64,000 nucleotides of DNA from Arion vulgaris. Lineage: Eukaryota > Mollusca > Gastropoda > Stylommatophora > Arionidae. Below, one piece after another: positions 1 through 64,000 of the stretch (positions are counted from its first letter, which is position 1; each line of letters begins with the position of its first letter). Location of the stretch: positions 28,677,253-28,741,252 of the forward strand of contig CM036767.1 of NCBI GenBank assembly GCA_020796225.1, given 5' to 3'. Below the pieces are notes generated by a model, which ran no database searches, was not told where the DNA came from, and worked only from the letters and a program-made list of their open reading frames with translations. Both the position numbers and the translations under genes were made by a program.

Positions 1-246
1 GATGTAGATACTGATAGTGAAGATAGTGAAGCTTCTGATGACACAGAAGTTTGTGATTTAAATACGTCGATTATTAATAATTTAAATAATACTAGTAGTG
101 TTTCCCAACCAGCTGCGAGAGGGCGTTGCCCCAGTCAGGTTCCAGTAGGATTGCAACAAAAAGAAGGATTCAGACAGAACCTACACAGTCTACTTGGAGA
201 GAAGTTATATAGTTGCTATGTTAGGACTATTATTCATATACTTTAG
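1..246 (+). CDS. Possible partial exon, acidic Ser/Asp-rich segment
   Basis: The frame is open from the first base of the window to a TAG at 244-246 (81 codons). The first 20 residues are rich in Asp, Glu and Ser, followed by an Asn/Ser stretch and a Gln-rich patch. No catalytic motif is visible and I do not recognise a family. A splice donor may lie near 150 (CCA then GTAGGA) or near 162, in which case this exon could belong with the terminal exon at 726-802, but that join is inference. Acidic stretches of this sort also begin many transposase frames, so it could be mobile-element sequence. Confidence 0.3.
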   Translation, partial: DVDTDSEDSEASDDTEVCDLNTSIINNLNNTSSVSQPAARGRCPSQVPVGLQQKEGFRQNLHSLLGEKLYSCYVRTIIHIL

Positions 247-725
247 TTCTTTATTCCTGTAAATATTGCTATAATTTCCACTGTATGTGATTATATATTA
301 TGAGACATGAATGTTTAGTATGTGAAATCTTCAATTTGACAATTTTTAATGGAAATTTCTTCAAAGATGGTCGTGTTGCTAATTTGCGAACAGTTAGTAA
401 ACCATATATTCCATCAATATTTTCTTAATTTTTGTGTATTCATAAATGGATTACTTATACAAAGAGAGCAGTTACACTGACTTATTCACCATATTGTTCC
501 TCAAGGCCCTTGGTAAGTTGGATTTTTGTTCTCATAATTTCAATTAATTTTTTTATTACATGCTAATATTTGTCATGCACAGTCAACACAACATTGAAAG
601 TACAATCATTTATCTTTAATTTGATATATAATAAGTTCAACTTTAAATCATATTTAGAAACAATATTTTAATTTAACTAAAGTATGTGTGCAATATTTTT
701 AAAGCTAAAAAATAATTCCGTCCAG
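247..725. other. A+T-rich stretch without recognised gene
   Basis: No sustained reading frame, repeat or RNA structure was recognised. If 1-246 and 726-802 belong to one gene, this is its last intron. A short pyrimidine-bearing acceptor (ccgtccag) precedes position 726. Confidence 0.3.
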
Positions 726-802
726 AGGTGAAAAAACCTGGTACTGAATCAGTTAAAGGCAAAAAGCAACAAAGCATTTTAGACTTTGTAAAGAAACCAT
801 AG
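726..802 (+). CDS. Terminal exon of an unidentified gene with PIP-box-like C-terminus
   Basis: After an acceptor ending in CAG at 725, 25 codons run to a TAG at 800-802. The encoded tail is Lys-rich and ends KKQQSILDFVKKP, which resembles a PCNA-interacting-protein box (Q-x-x-I/L-x-x-F plus flanking Lys), although the second aromatic residue is Val. A canonical AATAAA follows 45 bases later. PIP boxes at extreme C-termini are known from DNA replication and repair proteins, which would suggest a nuclear role. The upstream exons are outside the window or unclear, and the join to the acidic segment at 1-246 is only possible. The short length keeps confidence modest. Confidence 0.4.
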
Positions 803-1309
803 TAACCAAGGTACTGATACTTTTCAGAGCTGTGTCAGTTTGTATAAATAAAGGTTTGTATCGAGAATCGACGGTGGTTTTTATTTTATATTGGTAAATT
901 TCTGCTGTTAGTTGGTGCACATATGCCTTTTGTTGTTAGCAAACATGTATGTACATTTTTATAGCATGCCGATCGCTTCATCAAACAAATAACACGTGCA
1001 TGTACATTCTCATTTATTAACGCACATCATGTACATAAAGAAATTTCAAGCACATGTTAATATTTTGCCGCCATATTGGTTTTCGTTTATCTCGATCATC
1101 GGTTATCCCGACGCTTTTTGGCAAACCCTAGGCGGCGACATAACCGGGTTCTACTGTACCTGTATAGCATTTTTATTGTTGTGACAACTGTCACTGAACT
1201 TTATCAGATTTCTTGTAACCATTTCTTGTCCTCATTATGATTTCTACAACTTGATTCTTTATGCAAACTCCCTAACTCGCTGGATCGATTCATCTATTTT
1301 AATGTCTAC
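803..1309. other. Intergenic stretch, no gene seen
   Basis: Apart from the poly(A) signal there is nothing assignable. About 1,060-1,150 is richer in G+C and CpG than its surroundings and reads like a fragment of a promoter or transposon end, but no matching inverted end was found. Confidence 0.3.
847..852 (+). promoter_or_regulatory. Poly(A) signal AATAAA
   Basis: Canonical AATAAA 45 bases after the TAG at 800-802, on the same strand as the short terminal exon. It supports a transcript ending at about 870. Confidence 0.45.
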
Positions 1310-1765
1310 ATCGAAAAGGCAGCTGTGAAGAGCTCTCTAGACTTTCCACAAGAACTGCACATAGAACACAAAATCAGCTGTCTGTCAATAACAAAGTATC
1401 ACTGAAATGGATTCCAGCACACTGTGGTATTGCAGGAAATAAGGCATAGAACAGTCACAAAAAAGAAACAGTTCCATCATAGAATCTCACTGAGAGAAGC
1501 AAAAACACCTATCAAAGGAAAATATGCCTAATTACCTATTATTACCAAATTACAATGACATAAAGTTAGACAGAACTCAACAAAGCACCATCTTTATGCT
1601 CCATACAGGACAAGCCCATCTACACAAAATAAATGCTGCTACAATTGACCAATGCACAAGGTAACATGGTAACCCAAAGACTCCTGAACACATTTTGCAA
1701 ACATGCCCACTCTTAAATGATTTGAAGTCTCATCAAACCTGGTCCAGGTGAGACTAATTTAAGAA
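1310..1765 (+). mobile_element. Decayed non-LTR retrotransposon, RNase H end
   Basis: Around 1,405-1,450 one frame gives LKWIPAHCGIAGNKA, the hallmark RNase H motif of LINEs that carry an RNase H domain. Downstream, a broken frame contains a TPEHILQTCP-like segment (about 1,680-1,710), which matches the C-terminal region of the minus-strand LINE at 21.7-22.1 kb. Stops and shifts are frequent. It is an old 5'-truncated copy. Confidence 0.65.
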
Positions 1766-2778
1766 GAAATTGTGTGGCACCTGCAAGGAACTCCTGCTAA
1801 TGACTGGATTCATGGTGGCAATTCATCATATTGTTTAGATTTATCAGCAAAGAAAACTAATCGCAGTAGATGAAGCTTACAGAGACTATATAAACCATCA
1901 AACATTTCTCTCGATCGTAAACCATCAAACATTTAAGATCTTTCAATAAAATAATTGTCATCTCGATATGACCAGATGTTAGTTTCATTGGTAAATAGTA
2001 ATTCTGTAACAGAGTTACATGATTTAGTCAGATCAAACTGGCTACAAATAGTACATACAATAAGTAGTGGATATACCAGTATATCTAACTTGAGGATACA
2101 GAGTTCAATGCCTAGTAATGTCAGATTTTACTCTTTCTGACGGTGAAATTAAAAAAAAAAAAAAAAAACTATGTGGCACCAGTAAGCAGCCTTTACTGTT
2201 CAGTCTAAAAACTACATATAATAAACTAGACATGTCTTTCTTTCATGGTCACAATTGTGACCTTACAAGTGTGTTACAGAGAGACAAGAAAATCATTAAA
2301 TCACTGAAGTATGGCATATAATTTACATTTGTTCTATTTACATTCTAGCATATTAGCAAATCACTGTAGTATGGCAGACAACTTGGCATGAATTCTGCCA
2401 ATATATTCAATTTACAAATTACTATACAATGGTCTCAGTAGGTCACAACAATGAATGATAAAGGCAAATAGAAAAAAGTATATATCACAATTGTGGATAT
2501 TGTATAGGCTGCAAATGGTGGCATACAACAAGTGAAATTGATAAGGCTCTGAAAGACAAATGAAAACTTGTAAAGGAAACACATTAAACATAGGTTGGTA
2601 ATGTATATAACAGATACGAAAACTGTCAACTTTGATGGAAATGAAAGAAACATTGTTAAAAATAATAACATCTAAACTAAAATTGAGCATTTCCTTTAAA
2701 CAAGAATATAGACAACATAACATACAATGTACTCGTAGTATAAGCAGCAACTGTGACTGTTACTACATTTAAAACAAT
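1766..2778. other. No gene recognised; poly(A) tract at 2151-2169
   Basis: A+T-rich sequence with short spurious frames only. The run of about 18 A at 2,151 could be a worn retroposon tail, but no partner sequence upstream was identified. Confidence 0.3.
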
Positions 2779-2780
2779 TA

Positions 2781-3592
2781 TAGTTCGTTCCAAAATTCGT
2801 GATCATCTTTACCGACCGATATAAAATCATCCACTTTACAGAAATTCTTGATTTTTGCATTTTTATATAGGTAACAGTGACGACATTCCAAAAGTATTTT
2901 TTGCCACCCAAACCTTTAGTTCTGTAAGAATTTTATTATATGTTATTACTAAATTTACCCGATGTTGATCTGGTATACTTGTCGAAATTTTACAGGACGA
3001 TTATCAAGTTTGTCTATAACTAAGCATTTCCGTGTTCCAAATGCAATTCAGTGCACGTCAAAATCGGGAATCCCGTGGAATTAATCAGTTCACAATGTTT
3101 CCTACTGACTGTCATTGGCGTATGTACGCAACATTTACTTTCATTTATACAGTATATATATATATATGGAACTGCAGTAAAACTATTTGATTGGCAAAAC
3201 ACGTAATTACAAAGTACTGTAGTTTTACAAATTACAAAAACAATAACTAAATACAGCAACGTTTCGACCAACATTTATAGAAGTGGAAGGTATCATTTGT
3301 TCACTATGTGACCTTTCTTTTATAATATGTAATAGGAATATGCCTCTGCAATCATTCGCCACCATTTTGTATATTACTGTAAGTCTAAACTTTTATTATC
3401 ATTTTGTTGTGCTTATGCAAAATTATATAACAAAAACGTTTTTTGCATCAACTAAGCTACCTACCAATTAGTTAAACATGGATTCGTAACGTCGTGAGGT
3501 GTATAAGACTGCACGCAAAAATTACTTGTATCCATCAGATAGATTTCGTACAAATTAAACCTTAGTGTGATCACGAATTTTGGAACGAACTA
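2781..3592. mobile_element. TA-flanked inverted-repeat element (Tc1/mariner-like MITE)
   Basis: The left end reads TAGTTCGTTCCAAAATTCGT and the right end is its reverse complement, with about 24 of the terminal bases pairing (2,781-2,806 against 3,568-3,592). The dinucleotide TA stands outside each end (2,779-2,780 and 3,593-3,594), as expected for Tc1/mariner-type insertion. Inside are only short frames without transposase motifs, so it is probably non-autonomous. An internal simple repeat (TA)n lies near 3,151. Confidence 0.65.
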
Positions 3593-3747
3593 TAGATATC
3601 TCCATATCACATGACATTTGTTGCTAGCATTTCAAATATCACTAATTTTATTTCATGGACTCACTACTGAAACAGGTGATCACTGTCTTTCTGGGTCATT
3701 TTTTATCTTTTTATTAACCCAATAACCTTCTAAGAAGGACTCTATTA

Positions 3748-3900
3748 GACTACCAAAGGGGTTATAAACATTATTTTGAGAAAGGGATTGATACGCTCCA
3801 TTATACTGACTACCAAAGGGGTTATAAACATTATTTTGAGAAAGTGGTTGATAGGCTCCATTAGACTACCGAAGGGTTATAAACATTATCCTGTTATAAA
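3748..3900. repeat. Tandem repeat, about 60 bp, 2.5 copies
   Basis: Units begin GACTACCAAAGGGGTTATAA at 3,748 and 3,808, and a diverged unit begins at 3,864. The third unit is truncated and is followed by a fragment repeating the 'aaacattat' core. Confidence 0.75.
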
Positions 3901-4438
3901 CATTATACATTTGTTAAGAACCATGCTTCAGCTTGATATATATGTTATAAGTGGCCAGTTGTGAGATAAATGAAGGATGTTGATAGCAAGAGAAAAGAAA
4001 AATTCCACACATATAGACACACAAGTACAATATCATTATTATGCATATCTTCATTATGCTGTATACGAGTTGGTAGATTTACAACAATTTGTGCAAACAT
4101 GAATTCTGTTGCTAATTTATTGTTTCTAATCTCAGTGTATGTGAGCATTATACAAAGGCGCAGAATCTTTTGAAAAGAGACTTAGGGATGAGCTGAAAGA
4201 CAAGCAAAAACTCAGAAGTTGTCACAGTACAACACTTGCCAATTGACCGTCTGTAAGGACGAAAAAGGCCATATAGTGTATGTGATAAAACCATGGTTGT
4301 TTGAGCTTGTTGTAGGTATACAATGTTAAGGCTTGACTAGCTTTACAATATCCTGCTGAATTTCTTTATTTTAAACTTTAATGTATTCTATAATATCTAA
4401 AATAAAATGTAGAATTTAGAGGTCAATCATATAATATT

Positions 4439-5521
4439 TTAGAAAGCATTTGATAGTCTTCATCGTTCTACTCTCTGGGAGATTCTTAAGACCTACGGCT
4501 TCCAGGAAAAGTACATCAATATTATAAAAGCCTTCTATTCTGAAGCATCCTGCTGTGTAAGAACAGATGCAGGAAACTCAGACTGGTTCGCAGTCAATTC
4601 GGGTGTGAAGCAGGGCTGCGTGATGTCACCAATGCTTTTTGGGATAGCTATAGACTGGATCATGCGCAAATGCACCCAAGATGATCAACTAGGCATCAAA
4701 TGGCTTAATAACAGCAGACTATTTGATCTTGACTTTGCCGATGATGTGGCCATATTGAATTCAACCACACAAGCAACCAACAAACTAACGAGCAATCTTT
4801 GCACACTTGCAGAACAGGTTGGTCTCCAGATTAATTCTGCCAAGACCAAAATTATGGACCTCACAAACTCGACAGACAACATCGTAATAAATGGCCAAAC
4901 ACTGGAGAAAGTTGAACATTTTACATATTTGGGTAGTAAAGTGTCAAACAACGGAGACACGATGAAAGAAATAAACTCTCGTATTGCTATAGCAGCTAGT
5001 GCCTTCACTAAATTAACGAATATCTGGCAATCTCAAGACCTTAGTATATGCACAAAGATTTATTTAGGTCATGTGATTCCTGTACTGACCTACGGTTGTG
5101 AAAGTTGGAAATCAACAAAGAAAATTGATAAGAAACTGGACAGCTTTGAGAATAAATGTCTACGAAAATTATTAAAAGTAAAATGGAGTGATTTCGTTTC
5201 TAACAACACAGTGAGAGATAGAACACACCAACAACCCGTATCAAACATTATAAGGAAACGAAGGTGGAAATATTTAGGTCATGTTCTTAGAGCAGACGAA
5301 AAGAGACTAAATCGACAAGTCCTTATGTGGTCACCGATTGGGAAAAGAAAACGTGGAAGACCAAAGACCACTCTTCGAAGAACCATCCAACAAGAAAGTA
5401 AACTATTGGGATGTAAAACCATACAAGATCTCCAACTAGCAAAGAACCGTATCACATGGAGATCTAAAACCTCTGCCCTATGTGCCGCCTTTCGCTCGAA
5501 AGGAATAAACTAACTAACTAA
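4439..5521 (+). mobile_element. 5'-truncated non-LTR retrotransposon with 11-bp target duplication
   Basis: Reverse transcriptase sequence starts abruptly at 4,443. The element ends in TAACTAACTAAC, a typical non-LTR tail of short repeats. The 11-mer CATATAATATT stands immediately before it (4,428-4,438) and immediately after it (5,522-5,532), a perfect target-site duplication. This is therefore a single clean retrotransposition event with 5' truncation. The perfect duplication and long open frame suggest a fairly recent insertion. Confidence 0.88.
4443..5513 (+). CDS. LINE reverse transcriptase, C-terminal part (5'-truncated ORF)
   Basis: The frame is open for 357 codons and the first Met is at 4,605. 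Visible RT landmarks are KAFDS near the start (motif A Asp), SGVKQGCVMSP (the thumb-side RQGC motif of non-LTR RTs), and DFADDVAIL (catalytic FADD). These are followed by YLGSKVS, a TYGCESW segment and a C-terminal KRGRPKTTLRRT stretch, the usual order in RTE/craniofacial-development-like endonuclease-RT LINEs. The endonuclease and RT palm N-terminal parts are missing. The enzyme would copy LINE RNA at nicked target DNA, but this copy lacks its 5' half and cannot be autonomous. It is mobile-element sequence rather than a host gene. Confidence 0.88.
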   Translation, partial: KAFDSLHRSTLWEILKTYGFQEKYINIIKAFYSEASCCVRTDAGNSDWFAVNSGVKQGCVMSPMLFGIAIDWIMRKCTQDDQLGIKWLNNSRLFDLDFADDVAILNSTTQATNKLTSNLCTLAEQVGLQINSAKTKIMDLTNSTDNIVINGQTLEKVEHFTYLGSKVSNNGDTMKEINSRIAIAASAFTKLTNIWQSQDLSICTKIYLGHVIPVLTYGCESWKSTKKIDKKLDSFENKCLRKLLKVKWSDFVSNNTVRDRTHQQPVSNIIRKRRWKYLGHVLRADEKRLNRQVLMWSPIGKRKRGRPKTTLRRTIQQESKLLGCKTIQDLQLAKNRITWRSKTSALCAAFRSKGIN

Positions 5522-5710
5522 CATATAATATTAGGTGGTGAATTACAAAAGTAATATCAATACATAAATAATAAGACATAACCACATATGAAAAATAATG
5601 GATTTTTTTGTTAGCTCATACCACCAAAATATTTAAAGTTGCACATAAATCTGAAACTCAATATATAATTTATTTTTAAAATACTTTCATATCTGAATTA
5701 ATTTTTTTAA

Positions 5711-5910
5711 AGTTCAGGAACTGGCCAAAAAATAGTGTGTATGTCCTTTTCAAACGTCATAAATTTATAAATCATAGAAGATATTACTATATGTGATGAG
5801 TGATGCTTAGAGTTCAGGAACTGGCCAAAAAATAGTGTGTATGTCCTTTTCAAACGTCATAAATTTATAAATCATAAAAGATATTACTATATGTGATGAG
5901 TGATGCTTAG
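5711..5910. repeat. 100-bp tandem duplication
   Basis: Positions 5,711-5,810 and 5,811-5,910 are the same 100-bp sequence, starting AGTTCAGGAACTGGCC, with one visible substitution (atcatagaag against atcataaaag). It looks like a recent unequal duplication or an assembly duplication. Confidence 0.9.
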
Positions 5911-6374
5911 ATTTCCTAGCGTTACTAAATATATATTCTAAATCTAAACTATCACCATTGTTAGATTACTAATTTATCTTGATTATCATTGATTCACGAA
6001 CGAATAAGCTACATGGTTTGTGCGGCTGATATTCTTCACTTACGAACGTTAGAACTTGAAGCTATTTTTGTATCCAGGAATAGGTTTGTTTACACAATTC
6101 AGCTGTTTAATACTTTAGTATATCTGAACAAATTATCAAGGCACTGAAGTAATTTCAAATAAATGTAAATAAACTGGTTAATGTGAGATAACTCTGAAAT
6201 ATAATATGATTAAAAAAAATATTAACATTTTAATTACATTTTGCAAAAAAAAGATATGTTACTAAGGTGCCACTTTTGAGGGCAAGGCTGAGATTTGGTA
6301 CTAATAGAAAGTCACTCTAGAGGCCGAGCCATACTATACATGTTAAATTTACTTATACACTTTCAATATTTAAC
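5911..6374. other. A+T-rich stretch without recognised gene
   Basis: No frame, repeat or RNA of note was recognised between the 100-bp duplication and the minisatellite. Confidence 0.3.
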
Positions 6375-6670
6375 AAAAGTCAAACAAGTGAAACATTGAA
6401 CTAAAGATACATAGATACAATTCAAATATTGAACAAAGGACAAACCGATACAAGTCAAGTATTAAACAAAAAACAAACACGTACAATTCAATTGTTGACA
6501 CACATTGAACCAATGACAAACTGATACACTTCAAACAGTGAACAAAAGATGAACAGTTACAATCAAAACATTGGATAAAAGACATATAAAATTAAAACAT
6601 TGAACAAAAGACATACAATTAAAACATTGAACACAAGACGGATACAATTAAAACATTGAACACAAGAGCG
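6375..6670. repeat. Degenerate minisatellite, roughly 28-36 bp units
   Basis: Irregular repetition of 'attgaacaaaagacatacaa' and variants, best preserved at 6,570-6,665, where three units are nearly identical. Earlier units are strongly diverged. Confidence 0.6.
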
Positions 6671-6734
6671 GTAAGAGCTGCACCCAGATGCAATATTTAC
6701 ACTAAGACAATTCTGCGAACAAACAATTGAATAC

Positions 6735-7785
6735 AATCAAAGTAAACAACTTATATTTATAGACCAAGAAAAGGCATTTGATAGAGTAAACAGGTGCAAA
6801 CTATGGAAGATCCTTGAAGAATATGGCGTCCAGGGACAAATATTAGGTAATACCATGGCCTTATATCAAGATAGCCAGAGTACAGTAAGAACAACAGAAG
6901 GAATGACCGACTGGTTCTCCATTACATCAGGTGTTAGACAAGGTTGTGTCCTCTCACCACTACTCTTTATTGCATATATGGATAAAATAACTCAAGAGTC
7001 AAATTCAGATAATGATGAAATAAATGAACTGCTTTTTGCAGATGATCAGTGCCTGATACATCAAAATGAACAAGATCTACAACATCATATTGACACCTTG
7101 AACAAAAATTGTATAAATCATGACATGAAAATCAACAACACTAAAACAGAAATAATGAATATGGGAAGAAAACAATAATCTAGACATCCATGTCAATGGC
7201 ACTAAAATAAACCAAGTGAAAGAATTCAAATACTTAGGAAGCATATTCACAGAAGACGGAAGACTAGATAGAGAATAGAGGCTAGAGTGCAAATGCTGTA
7301 ACCTACCAGCTAGCCCCATTGTTAAGGCACCCAAAAATTTCACAGGCAGCTAAGCAACAGATGATCAACAGCATTTTTATACCTACTCTGTGATACCAGA
7401 GCCAAACATGGACATTGAGCAAAGCGCAGTCACAAAAATAACTACATGTGAAATACGTTGCCTGCGAAAAGTTACCAACAACACCAGAAAAGACAAGAGT
7501 CACCAACATCAGCATAAGAAAGAAAGTTGGCACAGAACCTTGCTTGAATTACATTGAGAAACAAAAATTGAAGTGGTTTGGCCACTTAATAAGAATGCAT
7601 CCAAACTGCACAGTATACAGAGTATTCTACAACAGAACATCGGGAAAGATGGTTAGATGACATAGCAGAATCCTGTGAAAGAGCAAAAATAACAATCACC
7701 CAAGCCACCAGAACAGCGCAAGACAAAAACATAAAACCACAACACTGGGCAACAACCCGATAGCAGTGTGACGACAAAAGAAGAA
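6735..7785 (+). pseudogene. Decayed LINE reverse transcriptase
   Basis: RT motifs appear in order on the plus strand. EKAFDRVN lies near 6,775, SGVRQGCVLSPLLF at about 6,930, and LLFADDQCLI at about 7,030. After a frameshift near 7,178 come FKYLGSIFTEDGR (about 7,230) and, in further shifted frames, a KWFGHLIRM segment at 7,570. The 3' end, ACCCGATAGCAGTGTGACGA followed by (AAG)n at about 7,785, is shared in reverse orientation by the fragment at 25,499-25,625. Several frameshifts and stops make it inactive. Confidence 0.8.
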
Positions 7786-7789
7786 GAAG

Positions 7790-8312
7790 AATGGGTATGC
7801 AAAACTTACTATGCTGCACGATAGTAGTTCTTCAACAAACTGAAACAGCATATCACTTCATAAAATGAACTACCCACCCACATCACACTTTAAATGCTGT
7901 TGTGCCTGTATGAGATGTTTGTCAGTTCCAGAGTTTCAAGTCAGTTTTATTACATGAAACACAGTTGCTTTCTATCCACTACCAACTTCAATAATGCATT
8001 TTTTAGGGTCTTAGAGGTGATCCACCATTCATCTTTTTCTTACTAGACAACACATGTAGCATCTCCATGTTTTTTGAATACATTCGAATGTTGCAGTTGT
8101 TATTGGAAAAATGTAAACTTGTTGCCTGTTAGATACTGCATATTTGACTAATAAGTGCTTTTTCTGCTGCAGTATAACATTTTCTCTTAGTTCATTTTTA
8201 GGGCTCAATATAATAAAAAACAAATTTAACATCCAATCTTTTATAAAAACAGATTAAAGACCAAGTGTGAAATGTGCTTTGCAATAATGTCTGACACATA
8301 ACAAAACACATG
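7790..8312. other. Downstream flank of the ABCC gene
   Basis: No frame or repeat family was recognised. The part next to 8,312 is just beyond the likely transcript end of the ABCC gene. Confidence 0.3.
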
Positions 8313-8318
8313 GTTTAT
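8313..8318 (-). promoter_or_regulatory. Candidate poly(A) signal for the ABCC gene
   Basis: AATAAA on the minus strand (TTTATT on plus), about 340 bases after the ABCC stop codon. It would give a 3' UTR of about 0.35 kb. Other A-rich signals lie nearby, so the exact end is uncertain. Confidence 0.4.
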
Positions 8319-8655
8319 TTAAATTCAAGCCATTTTCATTTTTTAGTACTAGCATATAATGCAGTCAAGAATGAACATCTCGTGTACAATACTTGTGTCT
8401 GTGGTGAAAGTCGCAAGTAAGCCATTGACATGGAAACAGACTTCTTGTCTGTGAGACAATAAAGTAGGAAACATGCAGGTCAAATTTAGAACTATATGAT
8501 GGTCAGGTCCCCTACTGGGATTTGACTGCTGATTTGAGAGAGTTTGTTGCATCCGCGCAAGTCATCATCAGGTGTAATGCATAAGAGAGGTGAGATCAGT
8601 ACATATTTTGGTCATTAAACTCCCTAATTTGGAAGCATCTGACATCTTCATCAGG

Positions 8656-62806
<54,151 letters not shown>

Positions 62807-63344
62807 CTATTAAAAAATAAGGAGTTTGAAAACATAAATTGCTTAAATTTACACAGAAACAAAATAATATAAATAGCATACTTCCAAGATGGTTGAAAGT
62901 TTGTTTTAAGGACAATATTCGATAGTCTATGAAGAATTAAGGATACCACTATTCCAGGCTAGAAGAACAGCTAACAACTGTGTGATAAACTGTCTAAGTA
63001 AAATAAATATTCTGTTTTTATATCATGTGGTATATTGAAATATACACAGTGTCAGGTTAGTATACATTTTTTTTTTTACAAACAGTACAATATAGGTGAT
63101 GTGGTCAACATCTTGCTGGTTGTCTTTACTTCTCAGAGTTGTTCTGGTATCTAAATGAAGTTGGGTCAACATGAGATATGTTTCAGGTCTAAAAGATCTC
63201 CCGGATGTGGGGTCAAACCCAAATCACCTCATCTAGGAGACCAGTGAGCTAACCAGTATTCTATTATGGTTCATTACAAATTAATTTTAAATCCATTAGA
63301 AAGATTTTTAAAAATTCCTACTAAATGTTTACACCATCTTCTAA

Positions 63345-63500
63345 ATTACATGACCCTCGCCGGTGCTACAGAGTTTGTGCACTGCCGCTGAGATCTTCCT
63401 GTGTAAGAAAGAGATCAGAGCACACATCGTTACTCACCGAAGTGCAATGATGATGGTCCCATCAATCAATGAATCATTCAATCAATCTATTATGGTCCGG
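63345..63500 (+). mobile_element. SINE (family E) 3' end
   Basis: 'gctgagatcttcctgtgtaagaaagagatc' and 'actcaccgaagtgcaatgatgatggtcc' match 41,815-41,900 in reverse, ending in (CAAT)n. Confidence 0.72.
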
Positions 63501-63596
63501 TCCATCTGGTCAACCTTAGCAATTCAGAGTAAAAGTGCAATGACTAAGTTAAAAAGTAAAGCATATTTTTAAAATATAAAGGGGGAGGGGCATTTT

Positions 63597-63611
63597 GGTT
63601 GCTTAGCAACC
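63597..63611. promoter_or_regulatory. X-box-like palindrome (RFX site candidate)
   Basis: GGTTGCTTAGCAACC is a perfect palindrome that fits the RFX X-box consensus (GTTGCC-like half sites separated by one or two bases). It is preceded by a G-rich stretch. No transcription start is visible next to it, so function is unproven. Confidence 0.35.
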
Positions 63612-63719
63612 GCCCATTTGATAAGAACAATGCATATGATGATGAACCAGTACAGCATTTGAGAGAATTTATAATAAATTATTGTAGAGTAGTGCCAGGT
63701 TTATGTGGGGCAAAAAAGT

Positions 63720-64000
63720 TTAATTAACCACTGAATTATGGGAACCATGGGAATCATTGTGATAATGGTTTGGAAGAAGGTCCATGAGTTTCAAACACAT
63801 CCATTCCTCACCAGGTTCTATATCCTCCAATGCACAAACACATTGAATGACATCCTCTGCCCAAACCAACCATAGCTTTCCTTGTTTTAGTCTGACATGT
63901 TTTTTCTCCTTACAGCGGATGATTTTTCTCAGATCTGATATGAAAGTAAGCATGTGCTCAGCATATCTGTGTTCCATATTCCAGTCAGAAATTTCATGGC
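63720..64000 (-). CDS. Unrecognised reading frame running off the right edge
   Basis: Open for about 93 codons from the window edge to TAA/TGA near 63,720. The translation is balanced, with well-spaced hydrophobic and charged residues (YAEHMLTFISDLRKIIRCKE, LWLVWAEDVIQCVCALEDIE), unlike repeat noise. It shows no ABC-transporter, RT or transposase motif. It could be the last exon of a neighbouring gene, which would place ABCC TMD0 exons further away or in a nested arrangement, or a retrocopy inside an ABCC intron. I do not recognise the family. Confidence 0.4.
   Translation of the reverse strand, partial: HEISDWNMEHRYAEHMLTFISDLRKIIRCKEKKHVRLKQGKLWLVWAEDVIQCVCALEDIEPGEEWMCLKLMDLLPNHYHNDSHGSHNSVVN

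Noticed and set aside
4605..5513. Host protein of 302 residues (craniofacial-development-like annotation)
   Set aside because: FADD, RQGC-type and C-terminal motifs plus the target duplication show it is a truncated LINE; databases often mislabel such frames.
63720..64000. TMD0 exon of the ABCC gene
   Set aside because: The translation has no membrane helix pattern or MRP motif and ends in a stop codon rather than a phase-2 donor needed to join 62,806.

Overview
The window is an A+T-rich, intron-rich, repeat-dense stretch of an invertebrate animal (metazoan) nuclear genome. The evidence is GT-AG introns of 0.1 to 6 kb, a vertebrate-like ABCC exon structure, and mixed families of non-LTR retrotransposons, tRNA-derived SINEs with GAA/AAG-type tails, a Penelope-like GIY-YIG element, piggyBac elements and TTAA-flanked MITEs. 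The combination would fit a lophotrochozoan or similar invertebrate, but the species cannot be named from sequence alone. There is no sign of bacterial DNA, no CRISPR array and no rRNA.

One host gene fills most of the window. It is a full-type multidrug-resistance-associated ABC transporter (ABCC, closest in motif detail to MRP1/ABCC1), encoded on the minus strand from 62,806 down to a stop codon at 8,656. I could assemble 25 consecutive exons. Every junction is GT-AG and the phases join into one open frame of 1,296 codons plus the stop, beginning inside the L0 linker. Membrane domain 1, NBD1, a charged linker, membrane domain 2 and NBD2 are all complete. The exons for the expected N-terminal TMD0 must lie beyond position 64,000. 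Two fragments of other genes sit at the edges: a plus-strand terminal exon ending in a PIP-box-like tail with a poly(A) signal (726-852), and an unrecognised minus-strand reading frame running off the right edge (63,720-64,000).

Layout: 1-8.6 kb is intergenic, with a TA-flanked inverted-repeat element, a 5'-truncated LINE with an 11-bp target duplication, a decayed LINE and short tandem repeats. 8.6-62.8 kb is the ABCC gene, whose introns hold nearly everything else. The main intronic items are an 89-bp array made from the 3' part of an ABCC exon including its splice donor (16.3-18.7 kb), a 62-bp satellite of about 31 units built partly from a MITE end (33.8-35.7 kb), a 653-bp TTAA-flanked foldback (37.2-37.8 kb), a cluster of three piggyBac-type elements (44.9-53.1 kb), and a 2.27-kb DNA transposon with identical 27-bp inverted ends and an unplaced transposase-like frame (59.3-61.6 kb). 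62.8-64 kb holds SINE remnants, an X-box-like palindrome and the edge reading frame.

No new enzymatic system was found. The strongest second-look items are the exon-derived array that multiplies a 5' splice site inside a working gene, the MITE-to-satellite conversion, and the 27-bp-TIR transposon. Several LINE and SINE insertions carry readable target-site duplications, and these give relative ages of the nested insertions.
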